Assembly (NCBI RefSeq): GCF_014651875.1
Contig: NZ_BMXS01000022.1
Coordinates: 466-64,465 of the forward strand
Direction: 5' to 3'
Length of the DNA: 64,000 bases
From: Litchfieldella qijiaojingensis
GTDB taxonomy: Bacteria > Pseudomonadota > Gammaproteobacteria > Pseudomonadales > Halomonadaceae
Part shown: piece after piece, positions 8,006-16,751 of the stretch
Position numbering within the stretch: position 1 is the first letter of the stretch
Layout: every line of letters begins with the position of its first letter
Notes under the pieces: model-generated
What the model saw: the letters and a program-made list of their open reading frames with translations, nothing else
Database searches by the model: none
What the model was told of the DNA's origin: nothing
Translations under genes and position numbers: made by a program

Positions 8006-8800
8006 TCAAGGGAGCCGAAACAGCTGGCGGGGGGCTGAGTCAATGACTGTCAACAACTCCGTCTCATCGGTTATCCAATGCCTGAGCCAGTCATAGGTCT
8101 GCCGGTAGCTGTGCTTGTTTTCGTGGCGGGTCCATGGCCAGTCGCTACCCCACACCAGCCGCTCGCTGCCCAGATGGTTCAGCAGTGCCTGCACATGGGG
8201 CCTCAGGTCGGCAACCGGCGAGCGATAGGGCGCCGATAGCTTGACCCAGGTCCGTCCCTCGCGCCCGGCATCGAGAATCTGGCGAAAGCCTTCATGGGCG
8301 AGTGGCACGGGATCAGCCGGCAGGCCCAAGTGATCGATCACCACTGTCACGCCGTGTCGGTGCAATGCCGGAAACAGCTCGGGAAGTCGCTCACCCTCCA
8401 GATGGACTTCCAGGTGCCAGCCCATGACCTTGAGGCGATCGAGAAAGTCGATCCAATACGGATCATCCAGGTCAGGCAACGCGCAGCGGTGCTCGATGAG
8501 ATTCCAGCGAACGCCGACGATGCCGGCAGCAGCGTGGTTCCGCATCTCTTCCAGGGTGGTCGTGTTCGGCAACTGTGCCACGCCCCTGTACCCCGGTCCG
8601 AGCTTGGCCAGCGTAGCCAGCAGTTGGCGGTTGTCATAGCCCAGGAAGCTGGGTTGCACCAGCACCCCACCGCGCAGCCCGCAGTGTTGCAGATGCCGCT
8701 GCCACTCCTCGAGCGGTGCAGATCTCGATGGCCGATAGTTCGACTCTTGCGTTTCCTCTACCTGGCTGTAGACGTGAGCGTGGCAGTCGAAGCCTTGCAT
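8006..8800 (-). CDS. TIM-barrel amidohydrolase (2-pyrone-4,6-dicarboxylate lactonase-like)
   Basis: The protein of about 264 residues is an amidohydrolase_2-type TIM-barrel enzyme. It starts MQGFDCHAHVYS with the HxH metal motif at the extreme N-terminus. VVIDHLGLP comes at mid-length and LVWGSDWPWTRHE near the end supplies the catalytic Asp. The closest described activities are 2-pyrone-4,6-dicarboxylate hydrolase and related lactonases. ATG 8800 is preferred because GGGA lies nine bases upstream. An earlier in-frame ATG at 8830 would add ten residues ahead of the metal motif. It is divergent from a GntR regulator followed by TctCBA, so it may act on an imported acid or lactone. Confidence 0.8.
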   Translation of the reverse strand: MQGFDCHAHVYSQVEETQESNYRPSRSAPLEEWQRHLQHCGLRGGVLVQPSFLGYDNRQLLATLAKLGPGYRGVAQLPNTTTLEEMRNHAAAGIVGVRWNLIEHRCALPDLDDPYWIDFLDRLKVMGWHLEVHLEGERLPELFPALHRHGVTVVIDHLGLPADPVPLAHEGFRQILDAGREGRTWVKLSAPYRSPVADLRPHVQALLNHLGSERLVWGSDWPWTRHENKHSYRQTYDWLRHWITDETELLTVIDSAPRQLFRLP

Positions 8801-8877
8801 TGCTTTTCGTCCCTTTCCGACAGTGGTCATTGCAGTGACCCACCCTGGTCAGCTTGCAGTGATGGCTCTGATCAAGT

Positions 8878-8908
8878 TAGACATAAGTCTAGTTCTATAG
8901 AGAACTAG
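8878..8908. promoter_or_regulatory. Overlapping palindromes, probable GntR operator
   Basis: Two inverted repeats overlap in the divergent promoter region. TAGAC-ATAA-GTCTA spans 8878-8891 and CTAGTTCT-ATAG-AGAACTAG spans 8889-8908 (eight-base perfect arms). Their place between the amidohydrolase and the GntR/UTRA gene suggests autoregulation by that protein. Confidence 0.5.
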
Positions 8909-8983
8909 TTGACTGCAAGTATACACTCGTCTTTAGTTACCACAGCAAGTCCTTTAGGACCAAGGTTGGAGAACGGACCACAC

Positions 8984-9745
8984 ATGCAAGCGCCTTCAGC
9001 AAGATTCGGCACCGACGAGAGACTGCCGCTGTATGCGCGACTGCGCGATCAGTTGGCATCGCGTATCGCCAATGGTGAATGGTCTCCCGGCGACATGATT
9101 CCCTCCGAGAATCGTCTCTCCGAGGAGTACGGCGTCGCGGTCGCCACCATGCGCATTGCGCTCAAGCAACTCGTCGAGGAAGGTCTGCTGGAGCGTCGTC
9201 GCGGTACGGGCACCTTCGTCAAGCAGCCCGCCTTCCGCGCCGACCTGTTCCGCTTCTTCCATGTGCATGACGTGGAGGACATGGACGGCCCCGTCATCCC
9301 CGAGAGCCGCATCCTGTCATGCCAGGCCATCGAGGCACCGGCCGATGTCCGCGAGGCGTTCGGCGAAGCAGCGGGCGCCCGCTGCCTGCATCTGGAAAGG
9401 GTGCGCCTGTGGTCGGGCGAGCCAATGCTGTTCGAGGAGATCTTCCTGAGGCTGCCGGACTTCGACGGCCTGGAAAAACTGGACACCAAGGCCATGGGTC
9501 CCTTGCTGTACCCGGTCTTCCTGCAGGAATTCGGCATCCTGATCACCTCAGCCACCGATGAACTGTCGTTCGGCACGGCAACGTCAGCCAGTGCCAGGCA
9601 CCTGGGGCTGCCTCCCGACTCTCCGGTGGCGGTCATCCATCGCATGGCAAGAAACCCCGTCGGTCGGGTCATCGAGTTCCGTCGCGTGCACGGGCGCCCG
9701 GAGCGCTTCAGGTATCGCGTCACGCTCGGCGAACCGTCCGCCTAG
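8984..9745 (+). CDS. GntR-family regulator with UTRA (HutC-type) ligand domain
   Basis: The 253-residue protein has an N-terminal winged helix (PLYARLRDQLASRIANGEW, GDMIPSENRLSEEYGVAVAT, then RRRGTGTFV) and a C-terminal UTRA domain typical of the HutC subfamily (SPVAVIHRMARNPVGRVIEF). Such repressors bind small carboxylates or sugars. ATG 8984 is chosen because it lies close to the DNA-binding domain and has GGAG upstream. The frame is open from a TTG at 8909. It heads the direction of the TctCBA genes, starting 68 bases before tctC, and palindromes upstream are likely operators. The effector is unknown. Confidence 0.85.
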   Translation: MQAPSARFGTDERLPLYARLRDQLASRIANGEWSPGDMIPSENRLSEEYGVAVATMRIALKQLVEEGLLERRRGTGTFVKQPAFRADLFRFFHVHDVEDMDGPVIPESRILSCQAIEAPADVREAFGEAAGARCLHLERVRLWSGEPMLFEEIFLRLPDFDGLEKLDTKAMGPLLYPVFLQEFGILITSATDELSFGTATSASARHLGLPPDSPVAVIHRMARNPVGRVIEFRRVHGRPERFRYRVTLGEPSA

Positions 9746-9813
9746 GGCCCTGAGCCCCAACCACAGCGCAGCATCAGAACTGCAGTCAATCAACGGCACA
9801 CGTAGGTACAACA

Positions 9814-10776
9814 ATGAAGCAATACATGCTAATCGGCGCACTCGCCGCAGCGACAGCCGCCTCCACGCCAGCCATGGCCGACGATTATCCCAACCGCCCG
9901 ATCGAGATCATCGTGCCGGCTCCGGCCGGTGGCGGCACCGATGCCGTCGCGCGCATGCTCAACCAGTATCTGGAAGAGGAACTGGGCCAATCGGCTGCAG
10001 TCCTGAACGTAGCGGGCGGTGGCGGAGCCATCGGCGTCAACCAGTTGGCGCGCACCAAGCCGGACGGCTATACCCTGCTGTCGACCTGGAACAGTCCGAT
10101 CACCACCGTGCCGCACATGCAGCGGGTGCAGTACTCCTACGACACGCTGACTCCGATCATCAGCACCTCGCAAAGCGCCTACACCATGTGCGTGTCTCCA
10201 GACTTCCCTGCCGATAATGGCGAGGAGTTCATCGCTGAGTTGCAGGCCAACCCTGGCCACTACACCTATGGCAACGATGGCGTCGGCGGCACCATGCGCT
10301 TGGCGGCTGAACGGATCTTTGCGGCCTTTGAGATCGACGCGCGGCCGATCCCCTTCGGTGGCGCGGGGGAAACCCTGCAGAACTTCCTGGGTGGACACGT
10401 CGACATCTATGGTGGCTCCATCACGCCGGTGCTGCCCTATGTCGAGGAAGGCCAGGCCAAGTGCCTGCTGGTGACCTCGGCGGCACCCAACGAAGCCTTG
10501 CCGCAAGCCTCGGGGCTGGAAGAACTCGGCCATCCCGAGCTGGAAACGGTGCTGTGGCGCATGATGCTGGCCCCGGAAGGACTGGATGAAGAGCGAGCGA
10601 CGTTCATCGCCGATGCCGTGGAGCGTGCAGTGCAATACCCCGAATTCCAGGAATTCCTGGCCGGCCAGGGAGAAACGCTGAACCTGGTGCGGGGCGAGGC
10701 CTTGCGTGAACGCCTCCGGCAAGAGAGCGAGGCGATAGGTGAGGTGCTGGACAACTTGGGCCTCAAGAAACACTAG
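9814..10776 (+). CDS. TctC-family periplasmic solute-binding protein
   Basis: The 320-residue protein has a signal peptide (LIGALAAATAASTPAMA, cleavage before DDYP). The tripartite tricarboxylate transporter binding-protein fold follows: YPNRPIEIIVPAPAGGGTD, then GGGGAIGVNQLARTKPDGYT. The usual PFGG and GGHVD elements are also present. These proteins bind di- or tricarboxylates or related organic acids in the periplasm and hand them to TctAB. It is the first gene of a tctCBA set. The ligand cannot be deduced, but the neighbouring lactonase-like amidohydrolase suggests an aromatic-derived or lactonisable acid. Confidence 0.92.
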   Translation: MKQYMLIGALAAATAASTPAMADDYPNRPIEIIVPAPAGGGTDAVARMLNQYLEEELGQSAAVLNVAGGGGAIGVNQLARTKPDGYTLLSTWNSPITTVPHMQRVQYSYDTLTPIISTSQSAYTMCVSPDFPADNGEEFIAELQANPGHYTYGNDGVGGTMRLAAERIFAAFEIDARPIPFGGAGETLQNFLGGHVDIYGGSITPVLPYVEEGQAKCLLVTSAAPNEALPQASGLEELGHPELETVLWRMMLAPEGLDEERATFIADAVERAVQYPEFQEFLAGQGETLNLVRGEALRERLRQESEAIGEVLDNLGLKKH

Positions 10777-10798
10777 GATTTTCAGACGCCCCACCGTG

Positions 10799-10823
10799 GG
10801 ACCGGTGCTTGTAGCATCGGTCC
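10799..10823 (+). other. Strong stem-loop between tctC and tctB
   Basis: GGACCGGTGC pairs with GCATCGGTCC around TTGTA, giving ten base pairs with one G-T wobble and no following T run. Such hairpins between a binding-protein gene and its membrane partners often protect the upstream mRNA or reduce read-through, so that more binding protein is made. That role is inferred. Confidence 0.55.
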
Positions 10824-10888
10824 TGCCCCACTTCGCATGAACCAGAAAGCGGCCCACGATTTCCGCCTCTGCAGGAAGCCCCTTGCTT

Positions 10889-11323
10889 ATGAAATATCGC
10901 GACACACTCTCGGGCCTCGTATTTTTTGCTATCGGCGTGACGACGGCCTGGATAGGCTCCGGGTTCTATGCCGACACCGCCTACATCCCCGTCGGGGTCG
11001 GGGTGCTGATGTCGGTCTTCGCGGTGCCGCTGATGGTGCGCGGCGTGGTCGGCAATACGATGTCCACCTCCATGCCGCTAATCCACCACCCTCTCCGATT
11101 CTTCGTCACGCTGGCGTGCTGTGTGCTGTTCTATTTCCTGCTGCCTATCATTGGCTTCTACACCACCAGCACACTGTTCGTGATCGTGATGGCGCTGCTG
11201 TTGGGAGAACGCAGGCCGGCAGTCGTCATCTGTGTCGCCGTGGTCTTTATCGCCCTGCTGTACGGCTTGTTCGCCGTAGTACTCAAGCGTCCGCTACCCG
11301 TCGAGTTCTTCCTGGCATCGTGA
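10889..11323 (+). CDS. TctB-family small membrane subunit
   Basis: The 144-residue protein has four predicted helices (LVFFAIGVTTAWIGS, YIPVGVGVLMSVFAVPLMV, FFVTLACCVLFYFLLPIIGFY, AVVICVAVVFIALLYGLFAVVL) in the usual TctB pattern. It is the small membrane component of the tripartite tricarboxylate transporter between TctC and TctA. ATG 10889 is used, with AGGAAG upstream. A TTG two codons earlier is possible. It ends directly before tctA. Confidence 0.85.
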   Translation: MKYRDTLSGLVFFAIGVTTAWIGSGFYADTAYIPVGVGVLMSVFAVPLMVRGVVGNTMSTSMPLIHHPLRFFVTLACCVLFYFLLPIIGFYTTSTLFVIVMALLLGERRPAVVICVAVVFIALLYGLFAVVLKRPLPVEFFLAS

Positions 11324-11338
11324 ATGAAGGATCCCGCC

Positions 11339-12856
11339 ATGTTCGAATCACTGTTTCACGCGCTCCCCGTTGCGCTCCAGCCCGACTCTCTGCTGAGTTT
11401 GGTTGTCGGCACCCTGGCCGGGATCCTGATCGGCGCTTTGCCGGGCCTGAATCCGGTCATGGCGATCGCCCTGATGCTGCCACTGACATATGGCTTCGAC
11501 CCGATCATCGCGCTTGGTCTGGTGGCAGGCATCTATAACGGTTCGATGTATGGTGGCGCGATCCCCGCCATCCTGCTGAAAATCCCCGGTACACCGGCCG
11601 CCATCGCCACCACCTTCGATGGCTATCCCATGACGCGCAACGGCCAAGGCGGGCTGGCGCTCAAGACGGCCTGCTGGTCCTCTGCAGTGGGTGGTGTCGT
11701 CAGTGCCCTGGCGCTGATGACCCTGGCGCCGCTGCTGGCCAAGGTCACCCTGGCCTTCGGTCCCGCGGAATATTTCTGGGTCGCCGTGTTCGGCCTGACG
11801 AGCATCGCCGTGCTGGTCGGCAAGGACCTCAGCAAGGGCATACTGAGCGCCCTGCTCGGCGTGATCGTTGGGCTCGTCGGCATCGACACGCTCAGTGGCG
11901 AGGAGCGCTACACGTTCGGCAGCCTGTACCTGGTCGGCGGCTTCGATCTGATCATCGTATTGATCGGGCTGTATGCGATTCCGCCGATCCTGGAGATGGC
12001 GGAAAAGCGCAACGAATCCTACTTCAATGCCGATAGCTTCCGCGTGAGCGCCGTCGCTGGCGGCCTGGGCCTGCTACGCAACTATTGGCGCACCTGGTCG
12101 AGATCGTCGCTGATCGGCGTATGCGTCGGCATTCTGCCTGGTGCGGGCGGCAACCTGGCGGCCTTGTTGAGCTATAACGAAGCCAAGCGCCGTGCGCCCG
12201 ACCCCGACAGCTTCGGTAAGGGCAACCCCGTCGGCATCGCCGCCGCGGAGTCCGGCAACAGTGCGGACAACGCCTCGGCGATGATCCCCTCGCTGACCCT
12301 GGGCATCCCCGGCAACCTGGTTGCCGCGCTGGTGCTCGGTGCACTGATGATCCACGGTCTCCAGCCCGGACCGCAGTTGTTCACCAAATCGCCCGACGTG
12401 GTGTTCGGTTTCATGTGGCAGATGCTGCTGACCGCGATGTTGCTGTTCGTACTTGGCGGCATGGTGGCGACGCGCCTGTTCGCCCAGGTACTGCGTCTGC
12501 CGACGGCATTGCTGGTGCCCACCACCCTGGTGCTGATGGCGATCGGGGTATATACCGTGAACGGCAACGTCGTCGACCTCTATGTGATGCTGGCCTTCGG
12601 CCTGGTGGGTTACCTGCTCGACCGCCTGGAATTCCCGCTGGCGCCGGTGGTGCTGGGGGTGCTGCTGGGCCCGATGGCCGAACAGAACTTCCGGCTGGCG
12701 ATGCTGATCTCCCAGAACGATGCATCGGTCCTCTTCACCCGCCCGATATCGCAGGGCATTATCGCGCTACTGCTGATCGTGCTGCTGTCGCAACTGTGGA
12801 AATATCATCGCCGCAACGCCAGGTCGTCCGCGGCTCCGCCTTCGGGTTCAGCATGA
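11339..12856 (+). CDS. TctA-family large membrane subunit
   Basis: The 505-residue polytopic protein has the conserved TctA beginning GTLAGILIGALPGLNPVMAIA and GSMYGGAIPAILLKIPGTPA, and the later AAESGNSADNASAMIPSLTLGIPG repeat of the same motif. It forms the sodium- or proton-driven channel of the tripartite tricarboxylate transporter. The start at 11339 has AAGGA eight bases upstream. An ATG at 11324, immediately after the tctB stop, is in frame but lacks a site. Its length is typical. It ends the operon, and the next gene is convergent. Confidence 0.94.
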   Translation: MFESLFHALPVALQPDSLLSLVVGTLAGILIGALPGLNPVMAIALMLPLTYGFDPIIALGLVAGIYNGSMYGGAIPAILLKIPGTPAAIATTFDGYPMTRNGQGGLALKTACWSSAVGGVVSALALMTLAPLLAKVTLAFGPAEYFWVAVFGLTSIAVLVGKDLSKGILSALLGVIVGLVGIDTLSGEERYTFGSLYLVGGFDLIIVLIGLYAIPPILEMAEKRNESYFNADSFRVSAVAGGLGLLRNYWRTWSRSSLIGVCVGILPGAGGNLAALLSYNEAKRRAPDPDSFGKGNPVGIAAAESGNSADNASAMIPSLTLGIPGNLVAALVLGALMIHGLQPGPQLFTKSPDVVFGFMWQMLLTAMLLFVLGGMVATRLFAQVLRLPTALLVPTTLVLMAIGVYTVNGNVVDLYVMLAFGLVGYLLDRLEFPLAPVVLGVLLGPMAEQNFRLAMLISQNDASVLFTRPISQGIIALLLIVLLSQLWKYHRRNARSSAAPPSGSA

Positions 12857-12966
12857 CCGTTTCGGTGACATGACCTCCCGCCGATCACCCCCGGATCTTT
12901 TCGTTGCCCTGCCATTTTCGTTTACCGGCAGGCATCGAATGGATCCAGGGGCTCTCCTCATCGTCA

Positions 12967-14010
12967 TCAACGAAAGTGCGGCATGACCTCGCGTATGAAC
13001 AGCTCGAGCGAGCGCTTCTTGTCCTCGAAAGGCAGGGTGTTGTCAGTCCAGAAGCTGTATTCGGTGATGCCCATGGCCTCGTAGCCTTTGAGTCGCTCGA
13101 CCAGCTCAGAAGGCGTGCCGATCATCATGTTGCGATGCAGGCTATCAAGCGAGAACTCGGGGTTATCGGCCACCGACTCTTCCGTTACGGGTTCGAAGAA
13201 GCCGTTGACCGCCTGCTGGTCATTCTTGAACCAGGCCAGGAAATAACGATAGAAGCGGTTGATCGCCATGGCCCCCTTTCGCCAGCCTTCCGGATCGCCC
13301 TCCTCGTGCACATAGGTATGACGCAGCAGCATCAACTCGGGGCGAGTCACCTGGGGATGATTGGTACAAGCGGTATCGAACTTGTGCGCGAGATCGGCCA
13401 CTTCCTCATCGCCTTTCATCAGCGCCGTGACCATCACATTACAGCCGTTCTTCACCGCGAAATCATGGGAGTTGGGATCGCGAGCCGCGATCCATATCGG
13501 CGGTAACGGTGACTGCACCGGCTTGGGTACGCTGGTGGTGGTAGGGAAGCGATAGACATCGCCTTGGTGAGCGTAATCTCCCTGCCACAGCCCTCGAATC
13601 GCCGGCACCATCTCGCGCAGCGACTGGCCACCATCCGCCGCCGACATACCATTGGTGAGGCGGTCGAACTCGTATTGGTAGGCGCCACGCGCGATACCGA
13701 ATTCGAGGCGACCATCACTGATCAGGTCGAGCATGGCAGCTTCGCCCGCCAGGCGAATCGGGTCCCAGAAAGGGGCAACGAAGGTACCGGCGCCCAGGCG
13801 GATACGCTCGGTTTTGGCCGCCAGGTACGCCAGTTGCGCGATCGGACTCGGCGACGAGGTGAATTGCATGCCGTGATGCTCACCGATCCAGGCGGTACGG
13901 AATCCCCCGGCTTCGGCAATCCTCACCAATTCGCAGAGCTCCTCGAACAGTTGTCGATGGCTTTCGTGCTCGTGGTAGCGTTCCATGTGAAGGAATAGCG
14001 AAAACTGCAT
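12967..14010 (-). CDS. LLM-class flavin-dependent oxygenase (TgnA-like)
   Basis: The 347-residue protein is a bacterial-luciferase-like monooxygenase: MQFSLFLHMERY, AEAGGFRTAWIGEHHG, TERIRLGAGTFVAPFWDPIR, then GRLEFGIARGAYQYEFDRL. Such enzymes use reduced FMN from a separate reductase and molecular oxygen. It lies 25 bases behind the BCCT carrier gene in one operon. A flavin reductase, an aldehyde dehydrogenase and a hydrolase are encoded in the divergent operon. In Acinetobacter trigonelline catabolism TgnA is an LLM oxygenase paired with reductase TgnB and opens the pyridine ring. The combination here suggests the same or a related reaction. The substrate assignment is inferred from context. 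Confidence 0.85.
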   Translation of the reverse strand: MQFSLFLHMERYHEHESHRQLFEELCELVRIAEAGGFRTAWIGEHHGMQFTSSPSPIAQLAYLAAKTERIRLGAGTFVAPFWDPIRLAGEAAMLDLISDGRLEFGIARGAYQYEFDRLTNGMSAADGGQSLREMVPAIRGLWQGDYAHQGDVYRFPTTTSVPKPVQSPLPPIWIAARDPNSHDFAVKNGCNVMVTALMKGDEEVADLAHKFDTACTNHPQVTRPELMLLRHTYVHEEGDPEGWRKGAMAINRFYRYFLAWFKNDQQAVNGFFEPVTEESVADNPEFSLDSLHRNMMIGTPSELVERLKGYEAMGITEYSFWTDNTLPFEDKKRSLELFIREVMPHFR

Positions 14011-14035
14011 CTCTCGACTCTCCTAATGAAGTGCG

Positions 14036-15613
14036 TTACGACGTTTCAGCCAGTCTTGCCGCTATCGTGGCGTCTCGACCTTCCTCACTCAGTGCCTTGA
14101 TCATGCAGTAGGACATGATCAGCAGCGCCAGTGAAAAGGGTAATGCCGCCGCGATGGCAGCCGTTTGCAGGGCTTCCAATCCACCGGCCAACAGCAAGAC
14201 GGCTGAGGTGGCACCAAGACCCAAGCCCCAAATCACACGGTAGAGCTGAGGGGGATGGGGATTGCCTTTGGCCAGGATGGTGGAAATGACGAGGGTGCCC
14301 GAGTCGGCAGACGTTACGAACCAAGTGATAATCATCAGTGTCGCCATCGCGATCATGAACGTGGTGGCCCAGGGCACATCCAGGGCGGCGATGGTCTGAA
14401 ACAGCACCTTGGTCACGTTGTCGTTCGCCACTGTGGCCAAATCGACGCCACCGAACAGCTGCAGGTGCAAGGCGGTACCGCCGAAGATCACGATCCACAC
14501 CATCGCCCCCAGCGTCGCGGCCAGCATTCCGCCAAACAGCACTTCTCGAATGGTGCGGCCGCGAGAGATGCGTGCGATGAACATCCCCACGTAGGGGCCC
14601 CAGGACAGCCACCAGCCCCAGTAGAAGAGCGTCCACCAGCCCTGCCATTGGCTCTCGGGATCAGGGCTGGTCCAGAAGCCCATGCTGACGAGGTTGGTCA
14701 GATAATCGCCAACGCTGGTGGTAAAGATGGTCAACAGGAAGATGGTGGGGCCGGCCAATATGAAGAACGCGAACAGGATCATACTGAGATAGATGTTCCA
14801 TTCGCTAAGCAATCGGATGCCCTTCCTCAACCCGGACACCGCCGAGAGAGTCGCCACCACGGTGACACCCAGTATCAGCAGGACCTGATTGGCACTGGTG
14901 ATTTCCATGCCGAACAGGCTATTGAGGCCGGCATTCATCTGCGACACCCCAAGCCCCAGGGTGGTAGCGGTGCCGAACAAGGTGGCAAAGATTGCCAGCA
15001 GGTCGATGCCATGGCCGATCGGTCCGTAAATGCGTTCACCAAGCAGGGGGTAGAACGCCGAACGAATGGTCAGTGGCAACCCCCGGCGATAGGCGAAGTA
15101 GGCCAGGATGGTACCGACCAGGATATAGATCGCCCAGCCATGCAAGCCCCAGTGGAAGATGGTGATACGCAAGGCCGTCTGCGCCGCTTCCATGGTATGG
15201 GGTTCCACGCCGGCCATGGCGATGAAGGGGTTGCCCTGCAAGTGGCTCAACGGCTCGGCGATACTCCAGAACAGTAGGCCGGTACCCACCGCCGCGCTGA
15301 AAAGCATGGCGAACCAAGTGAAGTTGGAAAACTCGGGGCGCTCACTGTCGCGACCCAGGCGCAACTTGCCATAGGGGCTGACGATAATGCCGATCACGAC
15401 GATCAGCACCACGTTTACCGTGAGAATGTAATACCAACCGAGTTCCTGCTCGATGAATTGCTTCACACCCTGGTAAATGCTGTTGGCCAATACCGGTTGA
15501 AGTACGGAGAAGAGGACGAAAGCGACCACCATCGCTATCGATGTGATCGCCATGGTCCTATCCACGCCGGCAAACACACTGTGCCTTGAAGTCGCCTCTC
15601 GAGAGTCTTGCAT
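14036..15613 (-). CDS. BCCT-family betaine-type transporter
   Basis: The 525-residue protein has the 12-helix BCCT pattern and the tryptophan-rich signature WTLFYWGWWLSWGPYVGMFI, then ARISRGRTIREV. An early helix contains FTWFAMLFSAAVGTGLLFWS. BCCT carriers import quaternary ammonium compounds such as glycine betaine, carnitine and, in some catabolic clusters, N-methylated pyridine carboxylates. ATG 15613 is chosen since GGGAGAG is upstream. The frame runs 22 codons further without a good start. It is the first gene of the operon with the LLM oxygenase and is controlled from the region containing the operator-like site at 15742. It is probably a catabolic importer rather than a general osmoprotectant carrier. 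Confidence 0.9.
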   Translation of the reverse strand: MQDSREATSRHSVFAGVDRTMAITSIAMVVAFVLFSVLQPVLANSIYQGVKQFIEQELGWYYILTVNVVLIVVIGIIVSPYGKLRLGRDSERPEFSNFTWFAMLFSAAVGTGLLFWSIAEPLSHLQGNPFIAMAGVEPHTMEAAQTALRITIFHWGLHGWAIYILVGTILAYFAYRRGLPLTIRSAFYPLLGERIYGPIGHGIDLLAIFATLFGTATTLGLGVSQMNAGLNSLFGMEITSANQVLLILGVTVVATLSAVSGLRKGIRLLSEWNIYLSMILFAFFILAGPTIFLLTIFTTSVGDYLTNLVSMGFWTSPDPESQWQGWWTLFYWGWWLSWGPYVGMFIARISRGRTIREVLFGGMLAATLGAMVWIVIFGGTALHLQLFGGVDLATVANDNVTKVLFQTIAALDVPWATTFMIAMATLMIITWFVTSADSGTLVISTILAKGNPHPPQLYRVIWGLGLGATSAVLLLAGGLEALQTAAIAAALPFSLALLIMSYCMIKALSEEGRDATIAARLAETS

Positions 15614-15741
15614 GGGGAGCTCTCCCTGGATGTCTCTTGTCGTTGTCGCGATGGCACCGGAGGCGCCGCACGAACCCAAAGGCTTGTCGAGTTGTTTGTG
15701 CCGTACTCACCTGCCGAAGGAAGCGGGGGTTCGCATCGCAG

Positions 15742-15760
15742 TTTGGTATACCGTATTACG
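15742..15760 (+). promoter_or_regulatory. Operator-like site 1 of the catabolic cluster
   Basis: TTGGTATACCGTATTACG (15743-15760) contains the palindrome GGTATACC and the near-palindrome CGTATTACG. A copy with one mismatch lies at 15912 in the opposite orientation and a related copy at 22528. The GT-N-AC symmetry fits FCD-type GntR regulators, so the GntR protein encoded at 20048 is the likely ligand. Confidence 0.6.
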
Positions 15761-15911
15761 ACATGCAAAGATTTTTCCTTACCCTATTGTCGAATACGCT
15801 GACATCAGCCAAATAAATTAATTAAAAACAATAATATAAAACAATTATGATCAACACAGAGGTTCAAACTGACGTTCCATGGGCAAGAGCTCCTTGCTGG
15901 CTTTTAGATTA

Positions 15912-15930
15912 CGTATTACGGTATACCAAG
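15912..15930 (-). promoter_or_regulatory. Operator-like site 2 of the catabolic cluster
   Basis: Read on the minus strand this is TTGGTATACCGTAATACG, identical to site 1 at 17 of 18 bases and inverted relative to it. It lies 59 bases upstream of the DUF1185 gene start, so each divergent operon has its own copy. Confidence 0.6.
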
Positions 15931-15988
15931 ACCGCCAACACCTATAGCCACATAGCCCCCGGCGTAGATCGGACCAATGGAGACGACG

Positions 15989-16591
15989 ATGAGCTTTGAA
16001 ATTCGCAAGATCGCGACCTACCGCGAAACGACCTACATCGAGGGCGGCAAGCAAGGAGAGCGCCCCGTGACCATGCTCGGCGTGGCGGCAGTGATCGCGA
16101 ACCCCTGGCATGGCCGCGGCTTCGTCGAGGACCTGGCGCCAGAAATCCGCAACGGCTGCTCCGATCTGGGCCAGCGAATCGTCGAGCTGGTGCTGAAAGA
16201 GATCGACGGCGACACCATCGAGGCGTATGGCAAGGCAGCGGTGGTCGGCGCCGACGGCGAAATCGAGCATGCTTCGGCGATCATTCATACCCTGCGCTTC
16301 GGCAACCATTATCGCGATGCCGTGGGCGCCAAGAGTTATCTGAGTTTTACCAACAAGCGCGGCGCGCCGGGCACCTCGATTCAGATCCCGATGATGCACA
16401 AGCACGACGAGGGATTTCGTTCGCACTACATCACACTGGAGATGCGTATCGAGGATGCCCCTCGTCATGACGAGATCGTCGTGGCCTTGGGTGCCGCCGA
16501 CGGGGGCCGCCTGCATCCACGCATCGGCAATCGCTATCAGGACCTGCAGGAACTGGCCGCCGAGGCCGCTCGCGACGGCAACGACGACTAA
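15989..16591 (+). CDS. Amino acid synthesis (DUF1185) family protein
   Basis: The 200-residue protein matches the AmiSyn/DUF1185 family. Visible family features include NPWHGRGFVEDLAPEI, the charged segment KSYLSFTNKRGAPGTSIQIP and MMHKHDEGFRSHYI near the end. No reaction is established for the family despite its name, and members are often found in operons for N-containing or aromatic compounds. ATG 15989 has GGAG six bases upstream and is preferred over the in-frame ATG at 15977. It opens the rightward operon opposite the BCCT gene. A palindromic repeat element follows directly after its stop. Confidence 0.85.
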   Translation: MSFEIRKIATYRETTYIEGGKQGERPVTMLGVAAVIANPWHGRGFVEDLAPEIRNGCSDLGQRIVELVLKEIDGDTIEAYGKAAVVGADGEIEHASAIIHTLRFGNHYRDAVGAKSYLSFTNKRGAPGTSIQIPMMHKHDEGFRSHYITLEMRIEDAPRHDEIVVALGAADGGRLHPRIGNRYQDLQELAAEAARDGNDD

Positions 16592-16732
16592 GGCTTGTCT
16601 GAAAAGTCGCCGAGCGATGGCCAGACAAGGCAAAAATCAGCGAGAAGACGGAGTTTACGTGGGTGTAAATGAGTACTTTGAGCTGATTTTTAACGCCGTA
16701 TGGGCGAGCGCAGGCAGTTTTCAGACAGAGCC
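16592..16732. repeat. Intergenic imperfect palindrome element (copy A, 141 bp)
   Basis: The ends GGCTTGTCTGAAAA and TTTTCAGACAGAGCC are inverted copies. Inside them GGCAAAAATCAGC pairs with GCTGATTTTTAACGCC, so most of the element folds into one long hairpin. The centre carries GGAGTTTACGTGGGTGTAAA, also found in copy B at 45856. It starts right at the stop of the DUF1185 gene and lies in the middle of an operon. Confidence 0.75.
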
Positions 16733-16751
16733 TAAGACCCGAGGAGGCAGC

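Larger units (their letters stand above)
15614..15988. other. Divergent promoter region of the N-methylpyridine-type catabolic cluster
   Basis: The gap of 375 bases separates the BCCT-LLM operon from the rightward operon. It contains two operator-like sites in opposite orientation (15742-15760 and 15912-15930) flanking a strongly AT-rich stretch near 15815-15850. No gene is seen. The ribosome site of the rightward operon is GGAG at 15979-15982. Confidence 0.6.
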
